From: Nitrospirae bacterium CG1_02_44_142
Lineage (GTDB): Bacteria; Nitrospirota; Thermodesulfovibrionia; Thermodesulfovibrionales; UBA1546
NCBI GenBank assembly: GCA_001871685.1
Contig: MNVK01000054.1
Location: 1-16,931, forward strand
Direction of reading: 5' to 3'
DNA length: 16,931 nt
The position numbers and the translations under genes were made by a program. This document shows, piece by piece, positions 7,612-14,953 of the stretch. How positions within the stretch are numbered: position 1 is the stretch's first letter; each line of letters begins with the position of its first letter. The notes under the pieces were generated by a model that was not told the DNA's origin, did no database searches, and saw only the letters and a list, made by a program, of their open reading frames with translations.

Positions 7612-9438
7612 CTACTCTATGGGCGCATCTGTCTTTATATAAAGCTCTCTCAGTTGCTTTGGTTCTACTGTTGAAGGCGCGCCCGACATCATACAGACGG
7701 CTTTCTGTGTTTTGGGGAATGCGATAACGTCTCTTATTGATGCTGCGCCGACCATGAGCATCACGAGCCTGTCAAGTCCGAGGGCGATTCCGCCGTGAGG
7801 AGGCGCGCCGTATTTAAGCGCATCAAGCAGGAAGCCGAACTTCATATTAGCCTCTTCCTCTGAGATATTCAGGACCTCAAACATCTTTTTTTGAACGTCC
7901 TGCTTGTGAATACGGATGCTGCCGCCGCCAATCTCATAACCATTTAAAACAATGTCATAAGCCTTTGCCCTAAGAGAAGTTAAAAGTTGAAAGTTAGAAG
8001 TTGAAAGTTGAGAATCAGAAAAATTAACAGTCAACAGTTTCTCTATATCCCCATTCATGGGCGCTGTGAACGGATGGTGCATTGCCTGAAATCTTGATTC
8101 CTCTTCATCCCATTCAAGCAGCGGAAAATCAATTATCCATGCAAATTTGTATCCCGGCTTAATTAAGTTCAGCCTCTTCCCGAGTTCAAGTCTCAGCCTG
8201 CTTAGCACATCGTATGTAACCTTTGGCTTGTCAGCGATAAAGAGCATCAAATCGCCTTCTTCAGCGCCAAGCCTTTCAGCCATCTTTTTTAAGACATCTT
8301 CAGGGAAGAACTTTGCTATAGGAGATTCAAAACCTCCGCCTGATCCGCCTTTGGCGGAGGACTTGACTTTTATCCATGCCAGGCCTTTTGCTCCGAATGA
8401 CTGCGCCTCTGATGTAAGCATGTCAACTTCTTTCCTTGAAAGTCCTGCCATTCCTTTGCCGTTAATCGCCTTAACCATTCCGCCTGAATTCAGGGCGTCA
8501 AGAAACACCTTAAATGCGCCCTTCAGCGCAAGGTCTGCCATGTCTTTGAGTTCAAGCCCGAATCTCATATCAGGCTTGTCGTTTCCGAACCTCTCCATTG
8601 ACTCATGAAAACTCAGCCTCCGGAATGGCGTCTCTAAATCAGCGCCGAGAATATCCTTGAAGAGCTTTTTCATCATCCCTTCCATGAGTAATAGAATATC
8701 TTCCCTATCCGCAAATGACATCTCTAAATCAATCTGTGTGAATTCAGGCTGTCTGTCTGCCCTGAGGTCTTCATCGCGGAAGCATTTCACTATCTGGAAA
8801 TATTTTTCCATTCCGGCAACCATCAATATCTGTTTGAATAACTGCGGCGACTGCGGCAGCGCATAGAAGTGTCCGGGGTTCATCCTGCTCGGGACGAGAT
8901 AATCCCTTGCGCCTTCCGGTGTGGATTTTGTGAGCATCGGTGTTTCTATCTCAAGGAATCCTCTCTCATCAAGATAATCTCTTGTCGTCTTTGTAATCTT
9001 ATGCCGCACCATCAGGTTCTGCTGCATCTCAGGCCTTCTTAAATCAAGATACCTGTGCTTAAGCCGTAAGGCCTCTCCTGCATCTGCAGCCTCCTCCATG
9101 TTATAAGGCAATGGAGCCGCCTCATTCAGGACTTCAAGTTTATTGACGTACAACTCAACTATGCCTGTGGGAATATTTGGATTTTCAGTGCCTTCGGGCC
9201 TTTTTCGTATCTCGCCTGATACGGCTATTACATACTCTCCCCTCAGGTCATGTGCGTTAGTATGCGAATTGCCTGCGATATCAGGGCTGAATACGACCTG
9301 GCAGAGTCCGCTCCTGTCTCTCAAATCTATGAATATGAGGCCTCCGTGGTCTCTCCTTCTGAACACCCAGCCGACCAGGCTCAGGTTTGAGCCTATATCA
9401 GATTCCCTGAGTTCACCGCAGCCTTTGTCCCGAATCAT
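7612..9438 (-). CDS. aspS: Aspartyl-tRNA synthetase, bacterial type, probably non-discriminating (Asp/Asn)
   Basis: Class II synthetase of 608 aa, including the bacterial GAD insertion. Visible: N-terminal OB-fold anticodon domain (VGWVFRRRDHGGLIFIDLRDRSG), LKHRYLDLRRPEMQQNL, motif 2 region FRDEDLRADRQPEFTQIDLEMSF, and motif 3 GIALGLDRLVMLM. Residues H31 and G83 are both present. In bacterial AspRS these positions are H/G in enzymes that also charge tRNA-Asn and L/K in the Asp-specific E. coli enzyme. I infer a non-discriminating enzyme working with a GatCAB amidotransferase encoded elsewhere. The start has an AAGAGG ribosome site and overlaps the rluB-like gene by 26 bp. Two repeat-derived segments lie in frame: residues about 360-369 (palindrome) and 468-488 (heptamer arrays). 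Confidence 0.97.
   Translation of the reverse strand: MIRDKGCGELRESDIGSNLSLVGWVFRRRDHGGLIFIDLRDRSGLCQVVFSPDIAGNSHTNAHDLRGEYVIAVSGEIRKRPEGTENPNIPTGIVELYVNKLEVLNEAAPLPYNMEEAADAGEALRLKHRYLDLRRPEMQQNLMVRHKITKTTRDYLDERGFLEIETPMLTKSTPEGARDYLVPSRMNPGHFYALPQSPQLFKQILMVAGMEKYFQIVKCFRDEDLRADRQPEFTQIDLEMSFADREDILLLMEGMMKKLFKDILGADLETPFRRLSFHESMERFGNDKPDMRFGLELKDMADLALKGAFKVFLDALNSGGMVKAINGKGMAGLSRKEVDMLTSEAQSFGAKGLAWIKVKSSAKGGSGGGFESPIAKFFPEDVLKKMAERLGAEEGDLMLFIADKPKVTYDVLSRLRLELGKRLNLIKPGYKFAWIIDFPLLEWDEEESRFQAMHHPFTAPMNGDIEKLLTVNFSDSQLSTSNFQLLTSLRAKAYDIVLNGYEIGGGSIRIHKQDVQKKMFEVLNISEEEANMKFGFLLDALKYGAPPHGGIALGLDRLVMLMVGAASIRDVIAFPKTQKAVCMMSGAPSTVEPKQLRELYIKTDAPIE
7975..8016. repeat. Heptamer array A in aspS
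   Basis: Units AGAAGTT (7975-7981), AAAAGTT, GAAAGTT, AGAAGTT, GAAAGTT (ending 8009) and a degenerate GAGAATC (8010-8016). Codes for about DSQLSTSNFQLLTS in AspRS, between NGDIEKLL and AKAYDIVLNGYEIGGGS. Confidence 0.92.
8025..8038. repeat. Two heptamer units (array B) in aspS
   Basis: TAACAGT (8025-8031) and CAACAGT (8032-8038), in phase with each other and sharing the nAACAGT word of the lptE array. Only two units, but close to array A in the same inserted segment. Confidence 0.6.
8333..8360. repeat. Palindromic element in aspS
   Basis: CCTCCGCC (8333-8340) pairs with GGCGGAGG (8353-8360); CCGCC is repeated at 8345-8349. Codes for the Ser/Ala/Gly-rich SSAKGGSGGG (residues about 360-369) just before FESPIAKFF in AspRS. 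Confidence 0.75.
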
Positions 9439-10153
9439 TCATTACCTCTTTCTTGAGCTTTTTAACCTCATCCGGAGTTAGATATCTTAACTCTCCGGAG
9501 CGAAGATTTCCAATGTCTATGCCGTTGATTCTTATGCGCTTGAGTTTAAGCACAGGATGTCCGACCTGCTCGCACATCCTCCTTACCTGTCTTTTTTTAC
9601 CCTCATAAATCGTAATCTCAATCCAGCAGTTTTCCTCTGCCTTTCTGAGTTTCTTTACTTTAGCAGGCGCGGTAAGTCCGTCTTTAAGCCTTATCCCTTT
9701 TTTCAGTTTATCTAATTTTTCATCCTCAATGACGCCTTTTATTTTAACATGATATGTCTTCGGAATTTTTTTTGAAGGGTGCAGAATTGAATATGCTAAA
9801 TCGCCGTCATTTGTAAGAAGCAGCAGTCCTTCTGAATCAAAGTCAAGCCTTCCAACGGGAAATACCCGGTATCTGATATTCCTTAAATAATCCTTTATGG
9901 TTGGCCTTTCCTCCTCTTCTGCAAGGGTCGTCAAAACGTTTTTAGGTTTATTTATCATCAGATAGACCTTGGGCTCAGGTTTTGTAAGAAGTTTCCCGTC
10001 TAATTTTATATGGTCTTTTGAAAGGTCTGCCTTCATTCCGAGGACTGCAGCCTTTCCGTTTACTGTAACCCTTTCTTCAAGGATGATTTCCTCAGCGCCT
10101 CTTCTTGACGCAATCCCCATCTTTGCAAGTATCTTCTGAAGCCTCTCTTCCAT
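9413..10153 (-). CDS. 23S rRNA pseudouridine synthase, RsuA/RluB family
   Basis: Converts a specific uridine in rRNA to pseudouridine; RluB-like enzymes act on 23S rRNA. An N-terminal S4 RNA-binding domain (MEERLQKILAKMGIASRRGAEEII...VTVNGK) is followed by the catalytic domain with FPVGRLDFDSEGLLLLTNDG, whose GRLD aspartate is the catalytic residue, and by KTYHVKIKG and EGKKRQVRRMCEQVGHPVLKLKRIRI. At 246 aa it is the usual size. The ATG at 10153 begins with the typical MEERLQK; an in-frame GTG at 10171 would add six residues, and neither has a clear ribosome site. It is the first gene of the leftward block and overlaps aspS by 26 bp. Whether it is RluB, RsuA or RluE by target cannot be settled here. 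Confidence 0.9.
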   Translation of the reverse strand: MEERLQKILAKMGIASRRGAEEIILEERVTVNGKAAVLGMKADLSKDHIKLDGKLLTKPEPKVYLMINKPKNVLTTLAEEEERPTIKDYLRNIRYRVFPVGRLDFDSEGLLLLTNDGDLAYSILHPSKKIPKTYHVKIKGVIEDEKLDKLKKGIRLKDGLTAPAKVKKLRKAEENCWIEITIYEGKKRQVRRMCEQVGHPVLKLKRIRINGIDIGNLRSGELRYLTPDEVKKLKKEVMNDSGQRLR

Positions 10154-10224
10154 AGGTAATGATGATAACACAAAAGTTGTTTCTATTTAAAATGTCTGAG
10201 AATTAGTATATATTTATAGCAGAT
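10154..10224. promoter_or_regulatory. Divergent A/T-rich intergenic region (start of both transcription blocks)
   Basis: 71 bp between the leftward rluB-like gene and rightward pncC. It is A/T-rich, with TATATATTTATA around 10207-10218 near the pncC start. Promoters for both directions are expected here, but I could not find a well-spaced -35/-10 pair on either strand. Confidence 0.35.
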
Positions 10225-10707
10225 ATGGACAAGGAAACATTCACAATTATTCGGAAGGTGCATGAGCTCTTCAAAAAGAAAGGATTAAAACTTTCAGTTG
10301 CCGAGTCCTGCACAGGCGGTCTCATCAGCCATTATATTACACTGCTTCCGGGCGCAGGCGCATTCTTTGAAGCAGGGGTTGTGACTTATTCTGCCGAGTC
10401 AAAGAAAAAGATACTGGGCTTGCAAGCCAAGACTATTGCAGCTCATGGGGTTATAAGCAAAGAAACAGCCAAAGAAATGGCAGAGAGAATGTGTTTGTTG
10501 ACAAAGACAGGATGCGCTGTCTCAACAACAGGCAATCTTGGGCCTGATGTGCTTGAGGGGAAGGATATAGGGCTTATTTATATTGCGGTAAGCCTGGGCG
10601 GGGAAACATTTGTAAGGGAATTAAGATTAAATGGGAAGAGAGAAGAAATCAAGGAGAGGGCGGCTGTTTCAGCCCTAAAATTTCTTGTTGGGGTGATGGA
10701 AAGTTAA
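10225..10707 (+). CDS. pncC: CinA C-terminal domain protein (PncC-type nicotinamide-nucleotide amidohydrolase)
   Basis: Family members deamidate nicotinamide mononucleotide, recycling the product made by NAD-dependent DNA ligase. It is a stand-alone CinA C-terminal domain (160 aa) lacking the N-terminal MoCF domain. Visible: VAESCTGGLISHYIT with the active-site serine region at 28-32, GAGAFFEAGVVTYSAESKKKILGL with the conserved lysine near 60, and HGVISKETAKEMAE. The usual TGIAGPGG motif reads TTGNLGPD (101-108), so the loop is divergent. The gene overlaps ligA by 1 bp (TAATG). This fits metabolically, because LigA releases NMN, but the family function here is inferred. Confidence 0.88.
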   Translation: MDKETFTIIRKVHELFKKKGLKLSVAESCTGGLISHYITLLPGAGAFFEAGVVTYSAESKKKILGLQAKTIAAHGVISKETAKEMAERMCLLTKTGCAVSTTGNLGPDVLEGKDIGLIYIAVSLGGETFVRELRLNGKREEIKERAAVSALKFLVGVMES

Positions 10708-12749
10708 TGCCGGATAAAATTTCTGAAGATATTAAGCAAAAGATAGAAAGGCTTGTTAAGGAGCTTAATTACCACAGCTACCGTTATTATGTCCTTGATT
10801 CGCCTGTTATGTCTGACGAGGAATATGACAAATTATACCGGCAGCTTAAGGAACTCGAAGAAAAATATGATTACATTCTGCCTGATTCTCCTACGCTGAG
10901 GATTGGCGCTCCTGCTGCCGAAAAATTTGAAAAGGTGAAGCATACAGAGCCGATGCTTTCGCTTGGCAATGCCTTTTCGCATGATGAGGTAAAGGAATTT
11001 GACAAGCGAATAAAAAAGCTGCTCGGTACAGGAGATGAGGTTGAATATACAGTAGAGCCGAAATACGACGGGCTTGCTATTGAACTTACCTACAAGGATG
11101 GATTGCTTTTCAGGGCATCTACAAGAGGCGACGGTTATGAAGGCGAGGATGTCACGCAGAATATAAAGACCATAAAGTCAGTCCCCATGAAAATAGAGGC
11201 AGAGAGGGTGCCCGGAGAGATTGATATCAGAGGGGAAGTCTATATGGACCTTGATGAGTTTGAGAAATTGAATAAGAAGAGGGAGAAAGCCGGCGAGCCG
11301 TTATTCGCCAATCCCAGGAATGCAGCCGCAGGTTCTGTGAGACAGCTTGACCCTTCAATTACATCTGCAAGAAAACTTTATCTTGCATGCTATGGAATAG
11401 GAGCTGTGAAAGGAATAGAGTTCAGAAGCCAGTCAGAGCTTGCCAAATGGCTTCAGGAATCAAGGTTTCCAATTCCTGAGAAGATGAAGGCTGTGAAAGG
11501 AATAGATAGGGTCATAGACGCCGTAAAGGAGGTTGAAGAAAAAAGAGGGGATTTCTCCTTTGAAATAGACGGCGCTGTTATAAAGGTTAATGATTTTGGA
11601 CTTCAGCAGAAACTCGGAGTAAAGACAAGGGAGCCGAGATGGGCTGTGGCTTATAAGTTCCAGGCGCATCATGGGACTACAAGGATAAAGGAGATTCACG
11701 GCAGCGTGGGAAGGACAGGCGTTATTACCCCGTTTGCTGTTTTTGAGCCTGTCAGGATTGGCGGTGTTACAGTGTCGCGCTCAACATTGCATAACTGGGA
11801 TGAGATAGAGAGAAAAGATATAAGGGTTGGAGACACTGTTGTTGTTGAAAGGGCAGGCGACGTTATCCCGCACGTGATTATGGTCATCAAGGAAAAAAGA
11901 ACGGGGAAGGAGAAAAAATTTCCTATTCCTGAAAGATGTCCTGCATGCGGTTCAAAGGTTGTAAGAGAAGAAGGCGAGGTAGCTGTAAGATGTGTTTCAC
12001 TCCACTGCCCTGCGCAGGTTCAGGAAAAGATTATTCATTTTGCATCAAGAGGAGGCATGGATATTGAGGGTTTGGGAGAAAAAAATGTGGAATTGCTTTA
12101 TTCAAGGGGGCTCTTAAAACACTTTGAGGATATCTATAAACTGAAGAAAGAGGACATGCTTGAGCTTCCGAGATTCGCTGAAAAATCAGCGCAGAATCTT
12201 ATAGACGCTGTTGAAAAATCCAAACATGCCACGCTTTCTAAATTTCTGTTTGGTATCGGGATCCTTCATGTGGGCGAATATGCCGCTAAGGTCCTGGCGA
12301 AGAATTTCAGAAAACTGGAAGACCTGTATAAGGTAACCCCCGAAAGGATTATGCAGATTAAGCAGATGGGCGAAAAAATAGCATCCTCGGCAGCGATGTT
12401 TTTTAATGACCAAAAGAATATTAATCTTCTCAACTCTATGATAAAGCTCGGACTAAAGATAACCAATCCTGACTTTATATCAGAGAAAAAAGGCGGAGCG
12501 CCATTGGAAGGCCTGACATTTGTGATTACCGGCGCTATGCCAAAATCAAGGGAAGAAGTTGAAGACCTTATAGAGGCCAATGGAGGACATGCAGCATCTG
12601 CTGTTTCAGCAAGCACAAGTTTTCTTGTGGTCGGAGAAGAACCCGGCTCAAAACTGGGTAAGGCAAAGTCATTGGGCGTTAAAACTATTTCCTATAATGA
12701 GTTGTTAAAGATGATAGAAAAAAAGCCCGGGAATCCGAGGTTGTTCTGA
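10707..12749 (+). CDS. ligA: NAD-dependent DNA ligase LigA
   Basis: Seals nicks in DNA using NAD+, releasing NMN. The 680 aa are full length. Domains in order: Ia (NYHSYRYYVLDSPVMSDEEYDKLYRQL), nucleotidyl-transferase with the AMP-accepting K119 in VEPKYDGLAIELTY, FANPRNAAAGSVRQLD, FEIDGAVIKVND, the OB-fold (VGDTVVVERAGDVIPHV), a four-cysteine zinc finger (CPACGS...CVSLHCPAQ), helix-hairpin-helix repeats (about 440-580) and a C-terminal BRCT domain (GLTFVITGAMPKSREEVEDLIEANGG). All signature residues are intact. The ATG overlaps the pncC stop by one base, suggesting translational coupling. Confidence 0.98.
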   Translation: MPDKISEDIKQKIERLVKELNYHSYRYYVLDSPVMSDEEYDKLYRQLKELEEKYDYILPDSPTLRIGAPAAEKFEKVKHTEPMLSLGNAFSHDEVKEFDKRIKKLLGTGDEVEYTVEPKYDGLAIELTYKDGLLFRASTRGDGYEGEDVTQNIKTIKSVPMKIEAERVPGEIDIRGEVYMDLDEFEKLNKKREKAGEPLFANPRNAAAGSVRQLDPSITSARKLYLACYGIGAVKGIEFRSQSELAKWLQESRFPIPEKMKAVKGIDRVIDAVKEVEEKRGDFSFEIDGAVIKVNDFGLQQKLGVKTREPRWAVAYKFQAHHGTTRIKEIHGSVGRTGVITPFAVFEPVRIGGVTVSRSTLHNWDEIERKDIRVGDTVVVERAGDVIPHVIMVIKEKRTGKEKKFPIPERCPACGSKVVREEGEVAVRCVSLHCPAQVQEKIIHFASRGGMDIEGLGEKNVELLYSRGLLKHFEDIYKLKKEDMLELPRFAEKSAQNLIDAVEKSKHATLSKFLFGIGILHVGEYAAKVLAKNFRKLEDLYKVTPERIMQIKQMGEKIASSAAMFFNDQKNINLLNSMIKLGLKITNPDFISEKKGGAPLEGLTFVITGAMPKSREEVEDLIEANGGHAASAVSASTSFLVVGEEPGSKLGKAKSLGVKTISYNELLKMIEKKPGNPRLF

Positions 12750-12786
12750 TAGAGGACTTAAGAGATTATCTTAAAGTTATGCTTGT

Positions 12787-13419
12787 ATGAACAATAAAAA
12801 GCTCCTCTCAATCTACAAAAAACTCTACAATGCCTTTGGTCCGCAGAACTGGTGGCCGGGGGATACGCCTTTTGAGGTTGCAGTTGGGGCGATTCTCACA
12901 CAGAACACGAACTGGGGGAATGTAGAGAAGGCGATTAATAATCTCAAAAAGGAGGAAGTCCTGAATGTAAAGGCTATTCATGAGATGCCCGTGAAAAAAC
13001 TTGCCTCATTAATACAGCCCTCAGGTTATTTCAATGTCAAGGCAAAGCGGCTTAAAACATTTATTGATTTTCTGATGAAGGATTATCACGGAAGCATGAA
13101 GAATATGAGAAAGGAAGAGATGCATTCACTCAGGAAAAAACTTTTGAGTGTTAATGGCATTGGCCCCGAGACAGCAGACTCTATTTTACTTTATGCGTTG
13201 GCTAAGCCGATATTTGTGATTGATGCATATACTAAGAGGGCGCTCTCAAGGCATAATATTTTAGGGCAGGACCAGGCATACGATAAATTTCAGGAGCTTT
13301 TCCATTTATCTCTGAAAAAGGATGTAAAACTTTATAATGAGTATCATGCGTTGTTTGTGAGAGTAGGAAAGATGTTTTGTAAAACAAAACCTATTTGTGA
13401 AGGATGTCCATTGAAATGA
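12787..13419 (+). CDS. Endonuclease III-like DNA glycosylase (COG2231/MagIII-like)
   Basis: HhH-GPD base-excision repair glycosylase of 210 aa. VAVGAILTQNTNWGNVEKAI (31-50) and the helix-hairpin-helix LLSVNGIGPETADSILLYA (119-137) are clear, with the catalytic aspartate D146 in FVIDAYTKR. Position 128 is Glu (GIGPETAD) where E. coli Nth has its lyase lysine (GVGRKTAN), so a monofunctional glycosylase is expected, as in the MagIII 3-methyladenine glycosylases and the COG2231 group. The C-terminus has only three cluster-type cysteines, C198-x5-C204-x2-C207, then stops three residues later; the fourth Cys of the [4Fe-4S] loop is missing. The TGA overlaps the likely mqnD ATG (ATGA). The substrate cannot be told from sequence. 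Confidence 0.9.
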   Translation: MNNKKLLSIYKKLYNAFGPQNWWPGDTPFEVAVGAILTQNTNWGNVEKAINNLKKEEVLNVKAIHEMPVKKLASLIQPSGYFNVKAKRLKTFIDFLMKDYHGSMKNMRKEEMHSLRKKLLSVNGIGPETADSILLYALAKPIFVIDAYTKRALSRHNILGQDQAYDKFQELFHLSLKKDVKLYNEYHALFVRVGKMFCKTKPICEGCPLK

Positions 13420-14282
13420 GAACCCTTTCTCTTGGATACTCCCCCTGTCCGAATGATACATTCATCTTTTACGCCCTTGTGCATGGGAAGATAGACGTCG
13501 GCGATTTAAATTTTAAAGAAATTCTCCTTGATGTTGAGACACTGAACCAGATGGCTGTGAAGGGCGCACTGGATATAACAAAGGTCTCATATAATGCATT
13601 CGGTAACCTGCGTGAGGATTACTGTCTTTTACGCTCTGGAGGCGCATTGGGAAGGGGCTGCGGGCCTCTTTTGGTAGTCAGGAGTCTGGAGTCTGGAGTC
13701 TGGAGTTTTAAAAATAAAAAAATTGCTATTCCCGGCAATCTTACTACTGCCTTTCTTTTGTTGAGATTATATCTTGCATCAACTCATAACTCCGAACTCC
13801 AAACTTTGAACTTCGTTGACATGCCGTTTCACAAGATTATGGAGGCGGTAAAAAAAGGTGAGGCTGATGCAGGGCTGATAATCCATGAAGGAAGATTTAC
13901 TTATCCATCTTATGGGCTGAAAAAGATTATGGACCTGGGCGAGTGGTGGGAAAAAGAAACAGGACTTCCGATACCATTGGGCTGCATTATCGCGAAGAGA
14001 AGTCTTGGAAACGTTATTATAAGCAAGGCTGAAAGACTTATAAGGGAGAGCGTGCTTTATGCAATGAGCCGCAGGGATGAGCCTAAAAAATATATCAAAA
14101 AGCATTCACAGGAGCTTAATGATTCGGTTATTTGTGAACATATAAATCTCTATGTCAATGATTATTCAATTGATATAGGTGATGACGGGATAATCGCTGT
14201 AAGGAAACTTCTGGACATGGCAGAAGAGAGAGGGATAATAAAAAAATCAGCAAAACCCCTCTGCATAAATCTGGATTCATAA
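13416..14282 (+). CDS. mqnD: 1,4-dihydroxy-6-naphthoate synthase (futalosine pathway)
   Basis: Converts cyclic dehypoxanthinyl futalosine to 1,4-dihydroxy-6-naphthoate in the futalosine route to menaquinone. Hallmarks: LGYSPCPNDTFIFYALVHGK, DVETLNQMAVKGALDITKVSYNAF, RSGGALGRGCGPLLV, the catalytic-histidine segment AGLIIHEGRFTYPSYGL, and WWEKETGLPIPLGCIIAKRSLG. I chose the ATG at 13416 because it overlaps the upstream TGA (ATGA) and lies 11 nt after GAAGGA. The in-frame ATG at 13404 abuts that ribosome site and would add only four residues. The protein carries two in-frame heptamer arrays (residues about 88-97 and 123-134) compared with the family. It ends tail to tail with, and overlaps by 6 bp, the methyltransferase gene. 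Confidence 0.95.
   Translation: MRTLSLGYSPCPNDTFIFYALVHGKIDVGDLNFKEILLDVETLNQMAVKGALDITKVSYNAFGNLREDYCLLRSGGALGRGCGPLLVVRSLESGVWSFKNKKIAIPGNLTTAFLLLRLYLASTHNSELQTLNFVDMPFHKIMEAVKKGEADAGLIIHEGRFTYPSYGLKKIMDLGEWWEKETGLPIPLGCIIAKRSLGNVIISKAERLIRESVLYAMSRRDEPKKYIKKHSQELNDSVICEHINLYVNDYSIDIGDDGIIAVRKLLDMAEERGIIKKSAKPLCINLDS
13677..13704. repeat. Heptamer array A in mqnD
   Basis: GTCAGGA (13677-13683) followed by three perfect GTCTGGA units (to 13704), then a diverged GTTTTAA. Codes for VRSLESGVWSF between PLLV and KNKKIAIPG, a segment that other MqnD proteins fill with a short loop. Confidence 0.92.
13781..13815. repeat. Heptamer array B in mqnD
   Basis: Five phased units: AACTCAT, AACTCCG, AACTCCA, AACTTTG, AACTTCG (13781-13815). 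On the other strand these are nnnAGTT words. Codes for about THNSELQTLNFV, just before DMPFHKIMEAV. Confidence 0.9.
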
Positions 14283-14909
14283 AATCTTCGGTAAAAACCC
14301 CGGCACCCGTTTCATGTATTCAATATATTCATCTCCAAAAGTCCTTATCAACCGTTTCTCTTCTATGAATGCTCCGAAGACGAAGTAGGCGTCAGCGAGG
14401 ATGCTCACAGCAAGCCAGTTCCTCGTTATGTTAGGCTCAAATGTAAAGATTATAATCCCTGCAAGGTAGAGCGGATGCCTGACAATGCCATATATACCTG
14501 TCTTCACAAGCCTGGTCTGTGTTATCCCTTCAGCGTCTCCTTGGACCTCTCTTTTTGTGATGTATCTCCAGACCTGTGTTATTCCTACAAACTCATAGGA
14601 ATTTATCGCCTCAAAAGATAGCGTTCCGAATATGAAACCCGCAATCTGGATTGCATGCATGGCCCATCTGAACCATGCAGTCCCCCTGAACAAATAAACA
14701 TCAGGGAGCATATTTATTAAATATATAGCAAGGACTACTGTAACGGCGCTGAAGCAGGTATAGATGAACCTGTAAAAAACCCTCACGAATGTTTCACCCA
14801 AAAGCCTCTGTGTTTGAGACTTAATGAAGGATGTCACGCAGAGACTGTGGATAAAGGCGAAGGATAAGAATATCAGCAGCGCTCTTCCTATGGCTTCATG
14901 CCAGGTCAT
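14277..14909 (-). CDS. ICMT/NnrU-type membrane methyltransferase family protein
   Basis: Integral membrane protein with about five to six hydrophobic helices. The C-terminal half has the signature of the isoprenylcysteine carboxyl methyltransferase/phospholipid methyltransferase superfamily, which binds S-adenosylmethionine: TGIYGIVRHPLYLAG (about 137-151), then FIEEKRLIRTFGDEYIEYMKRVPGF near the end. The N-terminal half (FAFIHSLCVTSFIKSQTQRLLGETFVRVFYR) resembles NnrU and methanethiol methyltransferase-like proteins. The substrate is unknown. I use the ATG at 14909 (MTWHEAIGRALL), where the first helix begins. The reading frame stays open to an ATG at 15014, but that polar 35-residue extension is partly encoded by a repeat-like palindrome. 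Neither start has a clear ribosome site. Confidence 0.8.
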   Translation of the reverse strand: MTWHEAIGRALLIFLSFAFIHSLCVTSFIKSQTQRLLGETFVRVFYRFIYTCFSAVTVVLAIYLINMLPDVYLFRGTAWFRWAMHAIQIAGFIFGTLSFEAINSYEFVGITQVWRYITKREVQGDAEGITQTRLVKTGIYGIVRHPLYLAGIIIFTFEPNITRNWLAVSILADAYFVFGAFIEEKRLIRTFGDEYIEYMKRVPGFLPKIL

Positions 14910-14953
14910 GTAACTATTGTATACTAATCGGCGCCGTTCATAAAACCGCTCAA

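Noticed and set aside
8147..8608. Forward reading frame of 153 codons opposite aspS
   Set aside because: It is antisense to a conserved synthetase; the Ser/Pro-rich translation is typical of a shadow frame.
4485..9438. Frameshift or assembly error at the repeat segments in leuS and aspS
   Set aside because: All inserts keep the frame, conserved motifs resume on both sides, and the same pattern recurs in other genes.
12757..12777. Imperfect inverted repeat ACTTAAGA/TCTTAAAGT between ligA and the glycosylase gene
   Set aside because: Short and A/T-rich with a mismatch; no T-run and no known operator match, so it is probably chance.
12779..12790. Tiny leader peptide (ATG CTT GTA TGA) before the glycosylase gene
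   Set aside because: Three codons with no clear ribosome site; not distinguishable from chance.
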